A DNA stretch of 63,612 nt, from the IMG/VR virus record IMGVR_UViG_3300037485_001761, positions 1 to 63,612 of that record; one strand, given 5' to 3'. The position numbers were made by a program, and so were the translations under genes. Shown here in pieces: positions 49,207-59,017 of this stretch. This DNA is from a virus. Each line of letters opens with the position of its first letter. Position 1 is the first letter of the stretch. Under the pieces are notes generated by a model that was given only the letters and a program-made list of their open reading frames with translations, was not told where the DNA came from and ran no database searches.

Positions 49207-51564
49207 TTACTTAACCGTGGAAACCGCGGTACAGGTAATCTGTCCACCGGAAGGATTTAACTTCAACCGGAAATACTGAGGTTGGATGCTATTAACTGTC
49301 CAAATATTTGAAGTCTGTCCCGCCATATTTACCGCTTCTCCTCCGTAGCCCGTAGGAACATCTTCCCACAAACTGTTATCGACTGACCACTGAAGGCTGA
49401 GAGTTGCTGCAAACGCGGCTGCGGTTACCGTGTGTTGTCCTGTTCCGTCTCCGGTGATGGGAACCGCTGTTCCCGCCAACGCATTAGCTAGTGAAGAGGC
49501 AAACTTTAACGTGTTGTCATCGATACGAATCGCGTAATAATTCTGTGCCGCTAAACCCGCAGGAAGCCCACCTCCCGTAGTCAATGCAAACAAAGAACCG
49601 GTAACGAGAGTGTGGCCTGTAATGAAAACTCGGTTAGGAAGTGCCTCGGTTGACTTGGTAAAGTCATTGTCGACACCATTTTCTAACGGAGTTGCTGCGG
49701 TAACGACTTGTGCAGCCGCTCCATTTCCAGTCACCGAAACATCCACCAAAGCTGCTGCGGGAACCGAAGCATCGACAACCGTTTTCACCTGGGCCGCCGT
49801 GGTTACGCCGGTTTCCAGGTAAACTTGAATCGCGCTTGCCGTAACAACTACTTGTGCAGAAGCCCCGGCTCCACCATACCCGCCCGCTAAATTAGCGACC
49901 GCAGAAATGGCTTGAAAGTTACCCGCTGTTCCCGTGATTGAAGTATCCACTAAAGCCGCAGCCGCCACCGAAGCATCCACCGCAGCTTTAACCATTGTTG
50001 CTGTCGAATAAGCCGGGGTTAAGGTATAAGTTGTTGTGGCATCGCCATCAGAAGCAATATCAATTGCCGTAGCTCCCATTGCGTTGGCGTAGGAAGTTGC
50101 AAACTTTAGCGTGCTTCCGTCAATCACAATAACCCAAGAGGGGGTTACGAGATTTGTGGGAAGTGTTCCACCGGTTACTGCTACTTTATTTCCAGTTGTG
50201 TAGCCATGAGTAGGAACTGTTATCGTATTGGCGGTTTGATTGACTGAGGAATTGACGCCACCTGCTAACGCGGTAGCAACTTGAGCAATTTGTTGATTTG
50301 TCCCGGTGCCGGAAACCGTAATATCGACAAGAGCGGCAGAAGGAGCGTCTGCCTCAACCGCAGTTTTAATTTCAGCGGCAGAAGTTCCCTTTGGAACCAC
50401 TGTGAAAGTACCCCCGGAAGTGCCTTGGTCGGTAAGGTTTACCGCGCCGCCGCCGAAAGTAGCCCCTAACTTGATCAAGCCAGGAGCGGAGTTAACCACC
50501 CAATAATCTGTACCGGTAGCCAGTGGATCGGGCAACGTTCCGCCTGGTGAAGTAAGCCGAACTCGAACACCGTCGACTAAAGTATGCCCGGCAATGGCTA
50601 AAGTATTGTTGCCAACATGAACGCCGGAATTTACCCCACCCGCTAATGGCGTAGAAACCGTTGGCGTGACTGTTCCGGGAGTGGTGACTGCGACTGTCGC
50701 GATTGCGGTAACCGCTGCGACTAAGTCATAAGCTGTCTTAACTTGTGCAGCGGTAGACACACCGGATTCAACCACAATTAAAATCTTGTAAGGGTCTAAC
50801 GCGGTGCCTGTTCCGCTTAACGTAACTGCTTCAGCTCCCGCAGTGCCGCCGCCGTCGAAATCCACTTCGAGGTAAACGCCGGTGTCGCGCACAACTGAAG
50901 TAAAGGTCAGCCCGTTAGATAGCAAAAATGGAGCGATGCCGGAAACAAATGTGCCGGAAGCGTAAACCCCTTGCATGGCAACCGTGATTGCGGAGACTGC
51001 GGCTGAGGAGGATTCTTGCCCCCCGAACCCAGTGTTTGCGTAGGCAACGGTGACAGAATCCCCAGCAACGCCTCTCGTATCGGCGACGTAAGTTAAATCT
51101 TGAATTATCTTAGAAGATGCGGTACCCGTAACAAAAGTTTTCACGGCATAGGAAGCTTGATCCTGGACTGCTACGGAAATAGCGCTGCCTCCAACGGTAA
51201 CAACTTCAGCTCCGGCGGAGCCCCCGGAAGTATAAGCAACGGTAATAGCATTCCCACCACTGCCTTTAGCGTCAGCAGTATAAGTAATATCCTGGATAAC
51301 TTTCGAGGCTTTTATGGAATCAAGATACTGTACAGTAATCGAGTTCCCGGCAGTTCCAACAATATCTGCCGTGTAAGTCAAGTCAGCAATAGCTTTTGAC
51401 GCTTTAACTCCTGAATCAAAGGTAACTACAGCGGGAGTTACTCCGGCCCAGAGGGCGGAAAAAGCCGCACCAAAGAAGCCTCGTGGAACGGTAACTGTGT
51501 CAGAATACGTTAAGTATCCTCGACTGGTTACGGATAAAATGGTGACAGGTGCTACGGTCGTCAT
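49207..51564 (-). CDS. Repetitive beta-module appendage protein (785 aa)
   Basis: Built from repeats. The N-terminal half has three units with the pattern IQD(L/I)TYTAD..G..G..ITV.Y, each with a following GAEVVTV-like strand and a helix (STAAQVKTAYD). The C-terminal half has three units with the pattern ITGHTLVTG...LP..L...YWVI.ID..TLKFA and helices AAVDASVAAAALVD. The end (LQWSVDNSLWEDVPTGYGGE) is beta-rich. The same first module occurs in the connector at 2766-4037. Repeats and location after the tailspike suggest a fibre or head-surface protein. Last gene of the leftward module. Confidence 0.6.
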   Translation of the reverse strand: MTTVAPVTILSVTSRGYLTYSDTVTVPRGFFGAAFSALWAGVTPAVVTFDSGVKASKAIADLTYTADIVGTAGNSITVQYLDSIKASKVIQDITYTADAKGSGGNAITVAYTSGGSAGAEVVTVGGSAISVAVQDQASYAVKTFVTGTASSKIIQDLTYVADTRGVAGDSVTVAYANTGFGGQESSSAAVSAITVAMQGVYASGTFVSGIAPFLLSNGLTFTSVVRDTGVYLEVDFDGGGTAGAEAVTLSGTGTALDPYKILIVVESGVSTAAQVKTAYDLVAAVTAIATVAVTTPGTVTPTVSTPLAGGVNSGVHVGNNTLAIAGHTLVDGVRVRLTSPGGTLPDPLATGTDYWVVNSAPGLIKLGATFGGGAVNLTDQGTSGGTFTVVPKGTSAAEIKTAVEADAPSAALVDITVSGTGTNQQIAQVATALAGGVNSSVNQTANTITVPTHGYTTGNKVAVTGGTLPTNLVTPSWVIVIDGSTLKFATSYANAMGATAIDIASDGDATTTYTLTPAYSTATMVKAAVDASVAAAALVDTSITGTAGNFQAISAVANLAGGYGGAGASAQVVVTASAIQVYLETGVTTAAQVKTVVDASVPAAALVDVSVTGNGAAAQVVTAATPLENGVDNDFTKSTEALPNRVFITGHTLVTGSLFALTTGGGLPAGLAAQNYYAIRIDDNTLKFASSLANALAGTAVPITGDGTGQHTVTAAAFAATLSLQWSVDNSLWEDVPTGYGGEAVNMAGQTSNIWTVNSIQPQYFRLKLNPSGGQITCTAVSTVK

Positions 51565-51566
51565 AT

Positions 51567-51731
51567 TTATTCTCCTTTTGGTACTGGAATAGGGGCTTCT
51601 TTTTTCGGCAATTGCTGAATAATTAAAATCAACTCATGAACTTGTTTGAACGATACGTGCGGGTGTATTGCTATTGACAACGCATTAACAACGGCATCCT
51701 TCGTTTGGTTGTCTAAAATAAACTCTTCCAT
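51567..51731 (-). CDS. 54-aa small protein in appendage module
   Basis: ATG with GGAAT upstream; product begins MEEFILDNQTKDAVVNALSI, helical with a Pro-rich tail. The gene end gives the AAGGAG of the 785-aa gene. It lies 3 bases downstream of a small membrane protein. No family recognised. Confidence 0.6.
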   Translation of the reverse strand: MEEFILDNQTKDAVVNALSIAIHPHVSFKQVHELILIIQQLPKKEAPIPVPKGE

Positions 51732-51734
51732 TTA

Positions 51735-51953
51735 TTATTCCTTTGGTTTAGGGCAAGTTAAAGTTCTGACGCATGGCAGCTTATCCGCCAAACGTTCTAA
51801 TACTAAAATCCGAGAGTTTTGTGTAGTCATTCCGACGTTCATCCGTTGCATTTGTTGATTCAAACGGTGCATTTCTCGCCAGATAGCCCCTAGCAATGCA
51901 ACAATGAAAGTGGATAAAACAGATATAATAGCAGAAACTATTTGTGGTGTCAT
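51735..51953 (-). CDS. Small membrane protein, holin candidate
   Basis: A 72-residue protein: one N-terminal span (MTPQIVSAIISVLSTFIVAL...) then an amphipathic helix (EMHRLNQQMQRMNVG). This layout is common in class III holins and XhlA-type lysis proteins. It is far from the endolysin, so the role remains uncertain. Confidence 0.6.
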   Translation of the reverse strand: MTPQIVSAIISVLSTFIVALLGAIWREMHRLNQQMQRMNVGMTTQNSRILVLERLADKLPCVRTLTCPKPKE

Positions 51954-51983
51954 AGCAATCGTCCTCCTTGACGCGGTAACATC

Positions 51984-52214
51984 TCACTTCTTCTTCTTCA
52001 CGTTATCTTTTATTTCTGCAAGTGCCCCAAGTATTTCTGCCTTTGTTGCGGCACTAAAAACAGTGCTCTCATTGACAGACTCTTCGTCTGGAATGCAAGC
52101 AGCAAAGCCTATAATCAAATGGGGCATGTATTTCTCGATAGTATTCAACCTCAAATTAAAATACTCGTTTATTTCTGTTTGTTTCCATTTAGAGTCAATT
52201 TTTACTAACGCCAT
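51984..52214 (-). CDS. 76-aa protein, unknown
   Basis: Product starts MALVKIDSKWKQTEINEYFN and ends in a Lys-rich tail. A helical protein, 11 bases after the tailspike gene. No family recognised; may be a chaperone or small tail part. Confidence 0.55.
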   Translation of the reverse strand: MALVKIDSKWKQTEINEYFNLRLNTIEKYMPHLIIGFAACIPDEESVNESTVFSAATKAEILGALAEIKDNVKKKK

Positions 52215-52225
52215 AATTATTCCTT

Positions 52226-55186
52226 TTATGCATTATCATATGTTGGGATTCGTCGCGTGACTCCATTAATTATAATCTGTAGGTAGCTAACACCTGCGGC
52301 CGTAGATGTCGTTAATGCCGCTGTATTTAGTGTGTGCAATGCCGTTCCACTGCTTGCGCCAAGCACCCATCCGCCAGTCGAGGCATAGCCCCCCACATCG
52401 ACGTTAAACGCTCCAAAGCGCAATCCAGTACCAACACCAACTCCCGTTTTAACAGACGCTAGCCAGCAATTTCCGCCGGAGATGTCAATACCAAAATAGA
52501 GTTTTGGGTTGTTGGTAGCATCAGTTAGTGCGGTTAAAATAAGGAGAGGATTAGACCCTAAAGTGCCCTCTATGCCGATGATATTATGCTGGGAAGCAGT
52601 TGTAAGAGAAGAAAGTCCTGCCGAAAAAGAGCCACTATCAGCAACGGTTAGTGCGCCGTTATTTATATTAAATCCTGTTGTCGCAGCGTAAATAATCTTA
52701 CCTAATGCCGCTGTCCCCACATAAGACCGCCACCTACCGATATTTAATTGGAGCTGAGTTGCACTGACCGCAACGCCAATTCTCACCGAATAAGCAGTTA
52801 CTCCAGGCTCGGTAGCAGTTATTAAACCGTCTGTTGCAGCACTTAAGTAATAAATGCCACCGACAGTTAATCCCCAACCGGTTTTTGTAATCTTTCCGGT
52901 TTTAGCCAGCACGAAATAATTCGTAGTGGCACCAACAACTACACCGATAACTTCACTTGCTGCTGCTGTGGCAGCCTTTGCTTTTGTGTAAGTTCCCGCA
53001 TTCGAATAAAGGACATCACCAGCAACAAAGCCATGTGCGACGGCGTTAATTAACTCTCTTGAGCCTTCAGAGTTTGAAACAATCTCCCAGTATCCTAAAT
53101 TAATATCCGTAGTAAGTGCGGCGCTTGCTGTGTGAGCAGTGACACATCGCCATTGTCCTACAAATCCTTCGGTAGTCACTCTAACGAAATTTCCGATGCG
53201 ATATGTTTTAGCGGTTCCCCAATCTAGTACAGAATTGTAATCATCAAGCCGATCAGCTAATAATTGAACAGTTGATTCCGCGCCGCTTAGCTCTCCGTTA
53301 AAATTTGTTGTATCGAGAGTAATTGCCGCGCCTGCCGCCGTTGATCCACCAGCATAAGTTTGATTCGCAACTTGTTTTGCTGGGGTTACTGCGACAATAG
53401 ATCCGCCTGCCGCGTTAGTTACCGTGATAAATCCAAGCTGAACGATTTCGAGTGTCCTCAACTGCGCCGAAAAAGCACTAACGTTTCCCGCAGCAATGGC
53501 ATTAGCGGCGGATGCGTTGCTGGCATATGTCCCAGTTGCGTCAAGCTGAATAATGTACGTTGGATTTGCTGAATTAATATCATCTTTAAGCACACCAACT
53601 CGCATATTAGCGCGTTGTGTCCCAGTTAATGCGGTTGCCGCTGTGCCGTTATTCCAAAATAAAGGGGCCGCTGTTGTTGGCGTGCTTAGCTGCGTTAGCC
53701 CGCTTGCCGCTACATAGACGACGCGAAACGTTAGTGCGGTAGCAGCGCTATCGGGGATTGTTGTCTCTAAACCGTGGTCTAGCAGTGTACACGCGCCAGT
53801 TAAATTCACTGTCCTGCTAGCAGCAACCAGCGTTCCTATTGTCGCTCCACCGTTATTTTCGAGCAACGGCCCATTGGATTTATGCAGATATGTCGATGTC
53901 TTTTCTTGAAAATTTGCACCGTGATTTTCTTTAGCCACGACATATGCAGTTCCGTCGCTGTAAACTTCAAATAGAATTATCGTTGTGTCAGAAAGCCCGG
54001 TAGAAGATGTGTTAGTTCCAATTGCTCCGTTGCCGTCAATATAAACATAATTAGTCGCGTAATCAGTGAGCGTGACAGTTTGATTTGCTGCCCATGAAAC
54101 TGGCACTGATTTGATCAGTCCAGAACCAGCTCTTAACAATGTAAATACTCTAGTGCCAACGACATAACTATAAGCAGCCCCAGAGCCGGCAAAGGCAATA
54201 AATCCGCAATGCTCTTCTGCTTTAGGCGTTACTATTGATACGCCAGCGCCCGCTTGTGTTAATGGTCTATTCATCGTGCATTGCATTACTTTTTGGGTGT
54301 CAGCGGCAGCGGTGTCAGTGATATTCATAGTCGTAAAACCGTTTATTACAGCGACACAGTTAGTCTGTAATAGATTCGCCCCAGCTCCGTCAGAATGAAA
54401 TGCTGTCGCTGTTCCTCCAGAGATACCAGTTAGGCGCATGGACAATCCGTTGATAGCCCCTGAGGTATTTGCTGCTACAGTACTAAATCCGCGAACTTCT
54501 CCAGCAAATGTGCCGATAGTATCGGTAAAAAATAGAGATCCACCAGAGATTGTTATTCTACCGGTTGTCCCATTCCGAATTAAAGAGTGTGTTCCTGCGC
54601 TGTAATTGCCTCGCATGGAAACAGCGAGGTTAAATAACGTGACTGTTCCAGTTCCTATTAAATCCCATCCAATAACGTTTTTTGTAATTGTCGCGGATCT
54701 AACGTCGGCAACCGTTGTATTAGTAGACGCAAAAGACGTGCAAGAAGATTTAACCCCAGTACAAATAAAATCTCCACTCCCGATTGCGGAGACGGTGACA
54801 TCGGTAAGACTAAATCTGGTGCCGCTTACATCAACAATAATTTCATTATCCGCAATGGGCGCATAGGATACTGAGATCCCTTTAATTCCTGATGTGCCCG
54901 TCGATGTTATTTTTCCTACAATGAACACAGTGGCAGTAATGCCATTTGTTAGAAATACGCCATCCTTAAGTACTAAATTTTTTGTATAAGTTCCCGGGCA
55001 AGTTATTATTTCATACGGTTTTGTTAAACTATTTGCGTCTGAAATGCTGTCAATTGCATCTTGAATGTCGGTAAACATTGCGCCGCTTTTGCCAACAGTA
55101 ACCACTTGTGCTAGATCTTGTGGAACTAAATTGAATCCAGAACCCGTTAAAGGATTGTAAATTTGTTGTCGTGGTGTATGGGCCAT
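52226..55186 (-). CDS. Tailspike with pectin-lyase-like beta helix (986 aa)
   Basis: The N-terminus (VVTVGKSGAMFTDIQDAIDS...PYEIITCPGTYTKNLVLKDG) is the opening of a right-handed parallel beta helix of pectin lyase/pectinesterase type. Repeating Gly/Thr/Ser strands run to about residue 330. After this come mixed beta domains and two helical linkers (ETLESTVQLLADRLDDYNSV is the type of trimer coil), and Gly-rich C-terminal strands. Such spikes bind and cleave host surface polysaccharide. No intramolecular chaperone (SGNH or Ser/Lys protease) was seen. It follows two beta-sandwich proteins, and ATG has GGTGGTATAAG upstream. Confidence 0.75.
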   Translation of the reverse strand: MAHTPRQQIYNPLTGSGFNLVPQDLAQVVTVGKSGAMFTDIQDAIDSISDANSLTKPYEIITCPGTYTKNLVLKDGVFLTNGITATVFIVGKITSTGTSGIKGISVSYAPIADNEIIVDVSGTRFSLTDVTVSAIGSGDFICTGVKSSCTSFASTNTTVADVRSATITKNVIGWDLIGTGTVTLFNLAVSMRGNYSAGTHSLIRNGTTGRITISGGSLFFTDTIGTFAGEVRGFSTVAANTSGAINGLSMRLTGISGGTATAFHSDGAGANLLQTNCVAVINGFTTMNITDTAAADTQKVMQCTMNRPLTQAGAGVSIVTPKAEEHCGFIAFAGSGAAYSYVVGTRVFTLLRAGSGLIKSVPVSWAANQTVTLTDYATNYVYIDGNGAIGTNTSSTGLSDTTIILFEVYSDGTAYVVAKENHGANFQEKTSTYLHKSNGPLLENNGGATIGTLVAASRTVNLTGACTLLDHGLETTIPDSAATALTFRVVYVAASGLTQLSTPTTAAPLFWNNGTAATALTGTQRANMRVGVLKDDINSANPTYIIQLDATGTYASNASAANAIAAGNVSAFSAQLRTLEIVQLGFITVTNAAGGSIVAVTPAKQVANQTYAGGSTAAGAAITLDTTNFNGELSGAESTVQLLADRLDDYNSVLDWGTAKTYRIGNFVRVTTEGFVGQWRCVTAHTASAALTTDINLGYWEIVSNSEGSRELINAVAHGFVAGDVLYSNAGTYTKAKAATAAASEVIGVVVGATTNYFVLAKTGKITKTGWGLTVGGIYYLSAATDGLITATEPGVTAYSVRIGVAVSATQLQLNIGRWRSYVGTAALGKIIYAATTGFNINNGALTVADSGSFSAGLSSLTTASQHNIIGIEGTLGSNPLLILTALTDATNNPKLYFGIDISGGNCWLASVKTGVGVGTGLRFGAFNVDVGGYASTGGWVLGASSGTALHTLNTAALTTSTAAGVSYLQIIINGVTRRIPTYDNA

Positions 55187-55187
55187 C

Positions 55188-55979
55188 TTATACCACCTTG
55201 TAATTTGCGGTTGATGTATCTTTTGTGGCGTCGCTATACGTAATCGTAAGCGTTTGTTGCGTCACTGTAGCCAGCTTAGTCACATAATAATCGTGAGTAG
55301 CGTCTACAGAAGCATCTAATTCATCGTATGCTTTGGTAAATAATGCTGACCCCATCTGATTAAGTCTAGTAGTAACTGCCGCTACATTCGTATTCGTAGT
55401 GCCAATTAATGTTTCAATTCCATCGATATGTCCAACTACTGTTGTAGCTATATCCGTGTGAAGTGTATCGAGTTTTGTATTTGTTGACGCAACTAGAGTT
55501 TCTAATCCATCGATGTACCCTGCCATCAATATTAACTCGGCAAGAACTTGAATCTGTGTTGCTTCGGTTGCCGCGTTGCTAGACAAGGTAACATCTCGTG
55601 GAACCATAACGCTGGATTGAACAAATGTTCTGAAAACTCGGGAAAGATAAAGCGTGGTACCTGCCGCCGCTTCGACTTTTACTCGAACAACCGGTGACAA
55701 TGGCCCATTACTTGGGTCTAATTTTATCTTCGACAAACCAATTCCGGTGATTACATCCGCAGTAAACGCGGGAACCGCGGCATAAGTAGCCCCGGCATCG
55801 AAGGATTCCTCCATCGTGATTGTGGCAGATGTGCCGCCAAAGATGCCAACTACCAGGCCTACAATGAGAGTAGTGGCGTCGGCGGCACTTAGAGCCCCCA
55901 TCGGAATGTATAAGGGGGTGCTATCTGTAATCAGCCGCAAATAATTTTCCTTTGGTATCTCTATCAGAGAGTAAGACAT
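55188..55979 (-). CDS. Beta-sandwich and coiled-coil appendage protein
   Basis: A 263-residue protein. Residues 1-130 form a beta sandwich (TTLYLSRVFRTFV at its end), related in layout to the next protein (ITKFFRTTRG). Residues 150-210 are a helix with repeated DGLETLVASTNT/DGIETLIGTTNT units, a probable trimeric coil. The end is beta (TLTITYSDATKDTST). It fits a fibre or head-fibre trimer. One base separates it from the tailspike. Confidence 0.6.
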   Translation of the reverse strand: MSYSLIEIPKENYLRLITDSTPLYIPMGALSAADATTLIVGLVVGIFGGTSATITMEESFDAGATYAAVPAFTADVITGIGLSKIKLDPSNGPLSPVVRVKVEAAAGTTLYLSRVFRTFVQSSVMVPRDVTLSSNAATEATQIQVLAELILMAGYIDGLETLVASTNTKLDTLHTDIATTVVGHIDGIETLIGTTNTNVAAVTTRLNQMGSALFTKAYDELDASVDATHDYYVTKLATVTQQTLTITYSDATKDTSTANYKVV

Positions 55980-55981
55980 CT

Positions 55982-56416
55982 TTACCTACCTCTCGTAGTT
56001 CTGAAGAATTTTGTAATCGTTGCGCCGCTCACTGCTTGGGCGGTTACCTTCACTCTCATAAAGGGCATGAGGGTTTGCCCGGCTGTGGGGAATAGCCCAA
56101 TTGTCAAGTACTCGCTCGCGGGAGTTCCCGAAGTCCCGCCCGCGCCGAAGTCGACCGCCGCGACAACCGTTTCCCATTCCGCGTCGGGAGCGTCCGAAAG
56201 GGTCGCTTGTTCCAAGGTGACTTGCACATCGGAAGTCAGAGTCCCGTACCTTGTCCCGGAAAGGGTAAAGAACACTCCATCCTTGCTATCCCAGAAAGTG
56301 AGACTAAAAGGTCGTGAAGTGTACGTGGTAGAAGGAAGAACCACAATCGTTTCCGCCCCGGAATACGAATCGTGGCTCAGAAAACTTATGTTAGAAAACG
56401 CAATATTCATGGTCAC
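55982..56416 (-). CDS. Beta-sandwich virion protein
   Basis: A 144-residue protein, strand-rich (FSLTFWDSKDGVFFTLSGTR; FMRVKVTAQAVSGATITKFF). Its end resembles the first domain of the 263-aa neighbour, so the two may be duplicated modules. The start overlaps the stop of the small terminase candidate by 4 bases. No enzyme motif seen. A surface or collar role is inferred. Confidence 0.6.
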   Translation of the reverse strand: MTMNIAFSNISFLSHDSYSGAETIVVLPSTTYTSRPFSLTFWDSKDGVFFTLSGTRYGTLTSDVQVTLEQATLSDAPDAEWETVVAAVDFGAGGTSGTPASEYLTIGLFPTAGQTLMPFMRVKVTAQAVSGATITKFFRTTRGR

Positions 56417-56913
56417 CCCTGTAATCTTTTGAGTTCTGCTTCTAATGCTTCTGTGGATTTATTGGCAAGATGTTTAGGTACCTGGGCAGTGTTCTTAAAG
56501 TTAATAGTCTGATTTACTTTCTGTTCTTTTCTCATATCGGTTCTAAGCAATAACTCGGCTGCTTTTAACTTTACCATAGCTAATTTTGAATCGACACCCG
56601 AGTCAAGTGCGAGGTCGAGGATCTCGGTGACCACATCGGCGGCTTTCTGTTTTGCTTTTTGAATTGTCATGAGGTGGGAATCGGGAGACAGCAACCACAG
56701 GAAAAATCCCGGTTGCTCAATCCAGGAAGCCAGTTGAACGTATTTGAAAGGTGCAATATACGGGACTAAAAGTTCAATTTGACCTTCAGTAACCTTCCCT
56801 AAAACACTGGAAGGGGCTCGTTCGTGGAGAAGAAGTTTTAATGCAATGTGGTTATCGCTAGGTTTAAAGGAGTCTAATTCCAGCATCTCGGCTAGATTGA
56901 TGTCTCTGCTCAT
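56413..56913 (-). CDS. terS: Candidate small terminase subunit
   Basis: A 166-residue protein. Residues 1-80 form helices (LELDSFKPSDNHIALKLLLH; EGQIELLVPYIAPFKYVQL) that could be a DNA-binding domain. Residues 95-140 are a coiled helix (KAADVVTEILDLALDSGVDS; MVKLKAAELLLRTDMRKEQK). Such an N-terminal helical and central oligomerisation domain with a flexible C-terminus is usual in TerS. It is transcribed away from the large terminase (57224). Because TerS sequences are poorly conserved, the assignment rests on layout and place. Confidence 0.5.
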   Translation of the reverse strand: MSRDINLAEMLELDSFKPSDNHIALKLLLHERAPSSVLGKVTEGQIELLVPYIAPFKYVQLASWIEQPGFFLWLLSPDSHLMTIQKAKQKAADVVTEILDLALDSGVDSKLAMVKLKAAELLLRTDMRKEQKVNQTINFKNTAQVPKHLANKSTEALEAELKRLQG

Positions 56914-56985
56914 GTTAGGCTATCCTCAAGACGGTTTTATCTGTGTACTCATTCAGTAATGTAACATGTTCAATGGAGCTGTTCT

Positions 56986-57222
56986 ATGGCAATCGCAGAC
57001 TTTTGGTTTCACCACGACGAAGCAGTCGCGGGGAGCCAGGATAAAAAGAAAGTTTTGGCAAAGGTGAAAAAGAGCAAGTTGCGAGATTACCTTGGCCCCA
57101 CTTCGGCTCCGGCGGCGTTACCCTCGGCTCACGAAATTCGGCTAAAAGTAATGGCTCCGAAAAAAGAAGAGAAGAAACCAACTAAGAAATCCACCAAAGA
57201 CAAGATACTCTACAAGGCATAA
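56986..57222 (+). CDS. Small basic protein before terminase, unknown
   Basis: A 78-residue Lys-rich protein (DKKKVLAKVKKSKLRDYLGP; KKEEKKPTKKSTKDK). GGAGC lies 8 bases before the ATG. It ends 1 base before the large terminase, so is part of the packaging operon. May bind DNA or be an accessory of the terminase. The 72-bp gap upstream holds divergent signals, but no convincing promoter. Confidence 0.6.
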   Translation: MAIADFWFHHDEAVAGSQDKKKVLAKVKKSKLRDYLGPTSAPAALPSAHEIRLKVMAPKKEEKKPTKKSTKDKILYKA

Positions 57223-57223
57223 A

Positions 57224-58762
57224 ATGGCATTAGATAAGGACAAGATAGCCTTAATTGAGCAAATTCAGGAAGAATCTATCAACCAGCGAAACCGTTTGGT
57301 GGACTCTTTCATACCTGACAATCCGAAAGCCAAGCCTTTCCCTGCTCAAATCGCCTTTTTGAAGGACAAAAGCCTGTCCAAACTCGCTCGTTGTGGTAAC
57401 CGAGCGGCTAAAACCTTTACTGCCATGCGAGATCTCGCGTGGAAACTTACAAAAACTCACTGGTATCGACAGGATTACAACGTATTTCAAATCCACGACA
57501 AGCGTTGGATGGAAAAAGCGAAGACGGTCGAGCTTGAAACCAGATACTTTAGAACAAAATCAGAGATTCACTGGATTGTTGGCCCGACTTATGAATTCGT
57601 CAACGGTGTGATGTGGACTCAATACCTCGAAAAGATGATTCCTGCTTGGTATATCATGGATATAAAGAAAACCAACCAAGGAAATATCGAATCCGTTATC
57701 TTTAAGAATGGTGACGTTCTCAAGTTTAAAACTTATGCACAGCAAGAAACCACGAAGATGGGTTTCGCGGTAAACAGTGTCTATATCGACGAAATGCCTT
57801 CTGATTACCAGACAATTACGGAACTAATTGTCCGAACTTTTGACTTAGATGGAAGCATTACGTTAAGTTTTACGTCTCTCGTTGAAAACGACGATATTGT
57901 AAAATATCTTGACTCTTCCTGCAATAGCGGGACGATGAGCTTCCATAATTGGGGCATTTACGACAATCCCCATTACTCTGAAAATCCTGAAAGAATGAAA
58001 CGGGTGTTGGCGGAATACGCGAACATGCCAGAGAATGAAAGAAACGCCCGTCTTTACGGCACATGGTTCGTCAAAACTCCCGACAAAGCGGTATTTGAAG
58101 GAATTGAACCGGAGATTGTACGGGATTTTCCCATCCCGGAAACGTGGAGAAGAGTAAGGTACACCGACCCGGCGAGTCACGTAACTGGGCACTGTGAATT
58201 TGCCGAAGACCCGGCAACCGGCGAGTGGTATTGTTACTTAGCCAAAGAGTTAACGTGGGGTCACATCGTTAAAGCGTCCGATATTATGGACGCGATAGAG
58301 AAGTTTAAGCCTTTTCCTAGCTACAGATACCATGAAAGTGTTTATGATAACGCTGAAGCTTGGTTCGGAGCGGAGACTAAAAACAAGGGCTACCGTTCTT
58401 GCATTCTCAAGAATAGAGAAGCCGCCATCATGGCTACCCGTGAATCAGTAGGCTCAAAAAGAGTTAAATTCTTTGAAACCGGAGCGGCCTTACTGTTAGT
58501 TCAGCTTAGAGAGTATAAATTTAAAAAAGATGGATTCGGAGTGGTTAAAAAGAAAGACCACATGCTGGATTGCCTTATGTATTTCAGTAGAGAAATCCCT
58601 AAAAGGATTCCAGTGAATCCAGATTACCAAACGCTTATGCAGCAAGCGATAGCAAACATTCACGCCAATGCCGAAAATATCCCGAAAAAGCAACACTTTG
58701 TGAAAACATTACACACACCTTTTTTCAGTAGATTACCAGTATATAGACGAGGAGTTAGATAG
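57224..58762 (+). CDS. terL: Terminase large subunit
   Basis: A 512-residue packaging ATPase-nuclease. ATPase: Walker A-like CGNRAAKT (Gly58, Lys63, Thr64), with Ala where the second Gly usually stands; Walker B VYIDE (Asp189-Glu190); coupling stretch SFTSLVENDD. Nuclease: Asp315 (YTDPASH), Asp375 (YDNAEAW) and Asp445/Asp449 (KKDHMLD) as an RNase H-like site. The length is in the usual range. It is followed by a short membrane protein, portal and scaffold, the typical order of a head operon. Confidence 0.92.
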   Translation: MALDKDKIALIEQIQEESINQRNRLVDSFIPDNPKAKPFPAQIAFLKDKSLSKLARCGNRAAKTFTAMRDLAWKLTKTHWYRQDYNVFQIHDKRWMEKAKTVELETRYFRTKSEIHWIVGPTYEFVNGVMWTQYLEKMIPAWYIMDIKKTNQGNIESVIFKNGDVLKFKTYAQQETTKMGFAVNSVYIDEMPSDYQTITELIVRTFDLDGSITLSFTSLVENDDIVKYLDSSCNSGTMSFHNWGIYDNPHYSENPERMKRVLAEYANMPENERNARLYGTWFVKTPDKAVFEGIEPEIVRDFPIPETWRRVRYTDPASHVTGHCEFAEDPATGEWYCYLAKELTWGHIVKASDIMDAIEKFKPFPSYRYHESVYDNAEAWFGAETKNKGYRSCILKNREAAIMATRESVGSKRVKFFETGAALLLVQLREYKFKKDGFGVVKKKDHMLDCLMYFSREIPKRIPVNPDYQTLMQQAIANIHANAENIPKKQHFVKTLHTPFFSRLPVYRRGVR

Positions 58763-58763
58763 T

Positions 58764-59012
58764 ATGAGCGAGTACTTTATCATTGGATTATTAGCCCTGA
58801 ACACTATTATTGGATTTGTATCCTTTTATTACGTGGCTCAGTGGAAGAAAAGTCAGTCCCTCCAAGTATCCTACATGGCGGATAGGTTGGATGACTTGCA
58901 ACAGAAGATTGGAATTTTAGGCAAAGTATTAAAGATATTTGAAGACGAAACCCAAATATTACAAAGAAGAAATGAGCACACCATTAAACAACGATTTCGT
59001 CAACCGAGGTAA
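58764..59012 (+). CDS. Small membrane protein with coiled coil
   Basis: An 82-residue protein with one N-terminal span (FIIGLLALNTIIGFVSFYYV) then a helix with heptads (LQVSYMADRLDDLQQKIGIL) and a basic tail. The shape fits a holin-like or inner-membrane spanin-like protein. It sits between large terminase and portal, where a lysis gene is unusual but known from other podoviruses. GAGTTAGATAGT precedes the ATG. Confidence 0.6.
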   Translation: MSEYFIIGLLALNTIIGFVSFYYVAQWKKSQSLQVSYMADRLDDLQQKIGILGKVLKIFEDETQILQRRNEHTIKQRFRQPR

Positions 59013-59017
59013 TAATT

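Noticed and set aside
52226-55186. Diversity-generating retroelement target
   Set aside because: No reverse transcriptase and no template/variable repeat pair was found near the tailspike.
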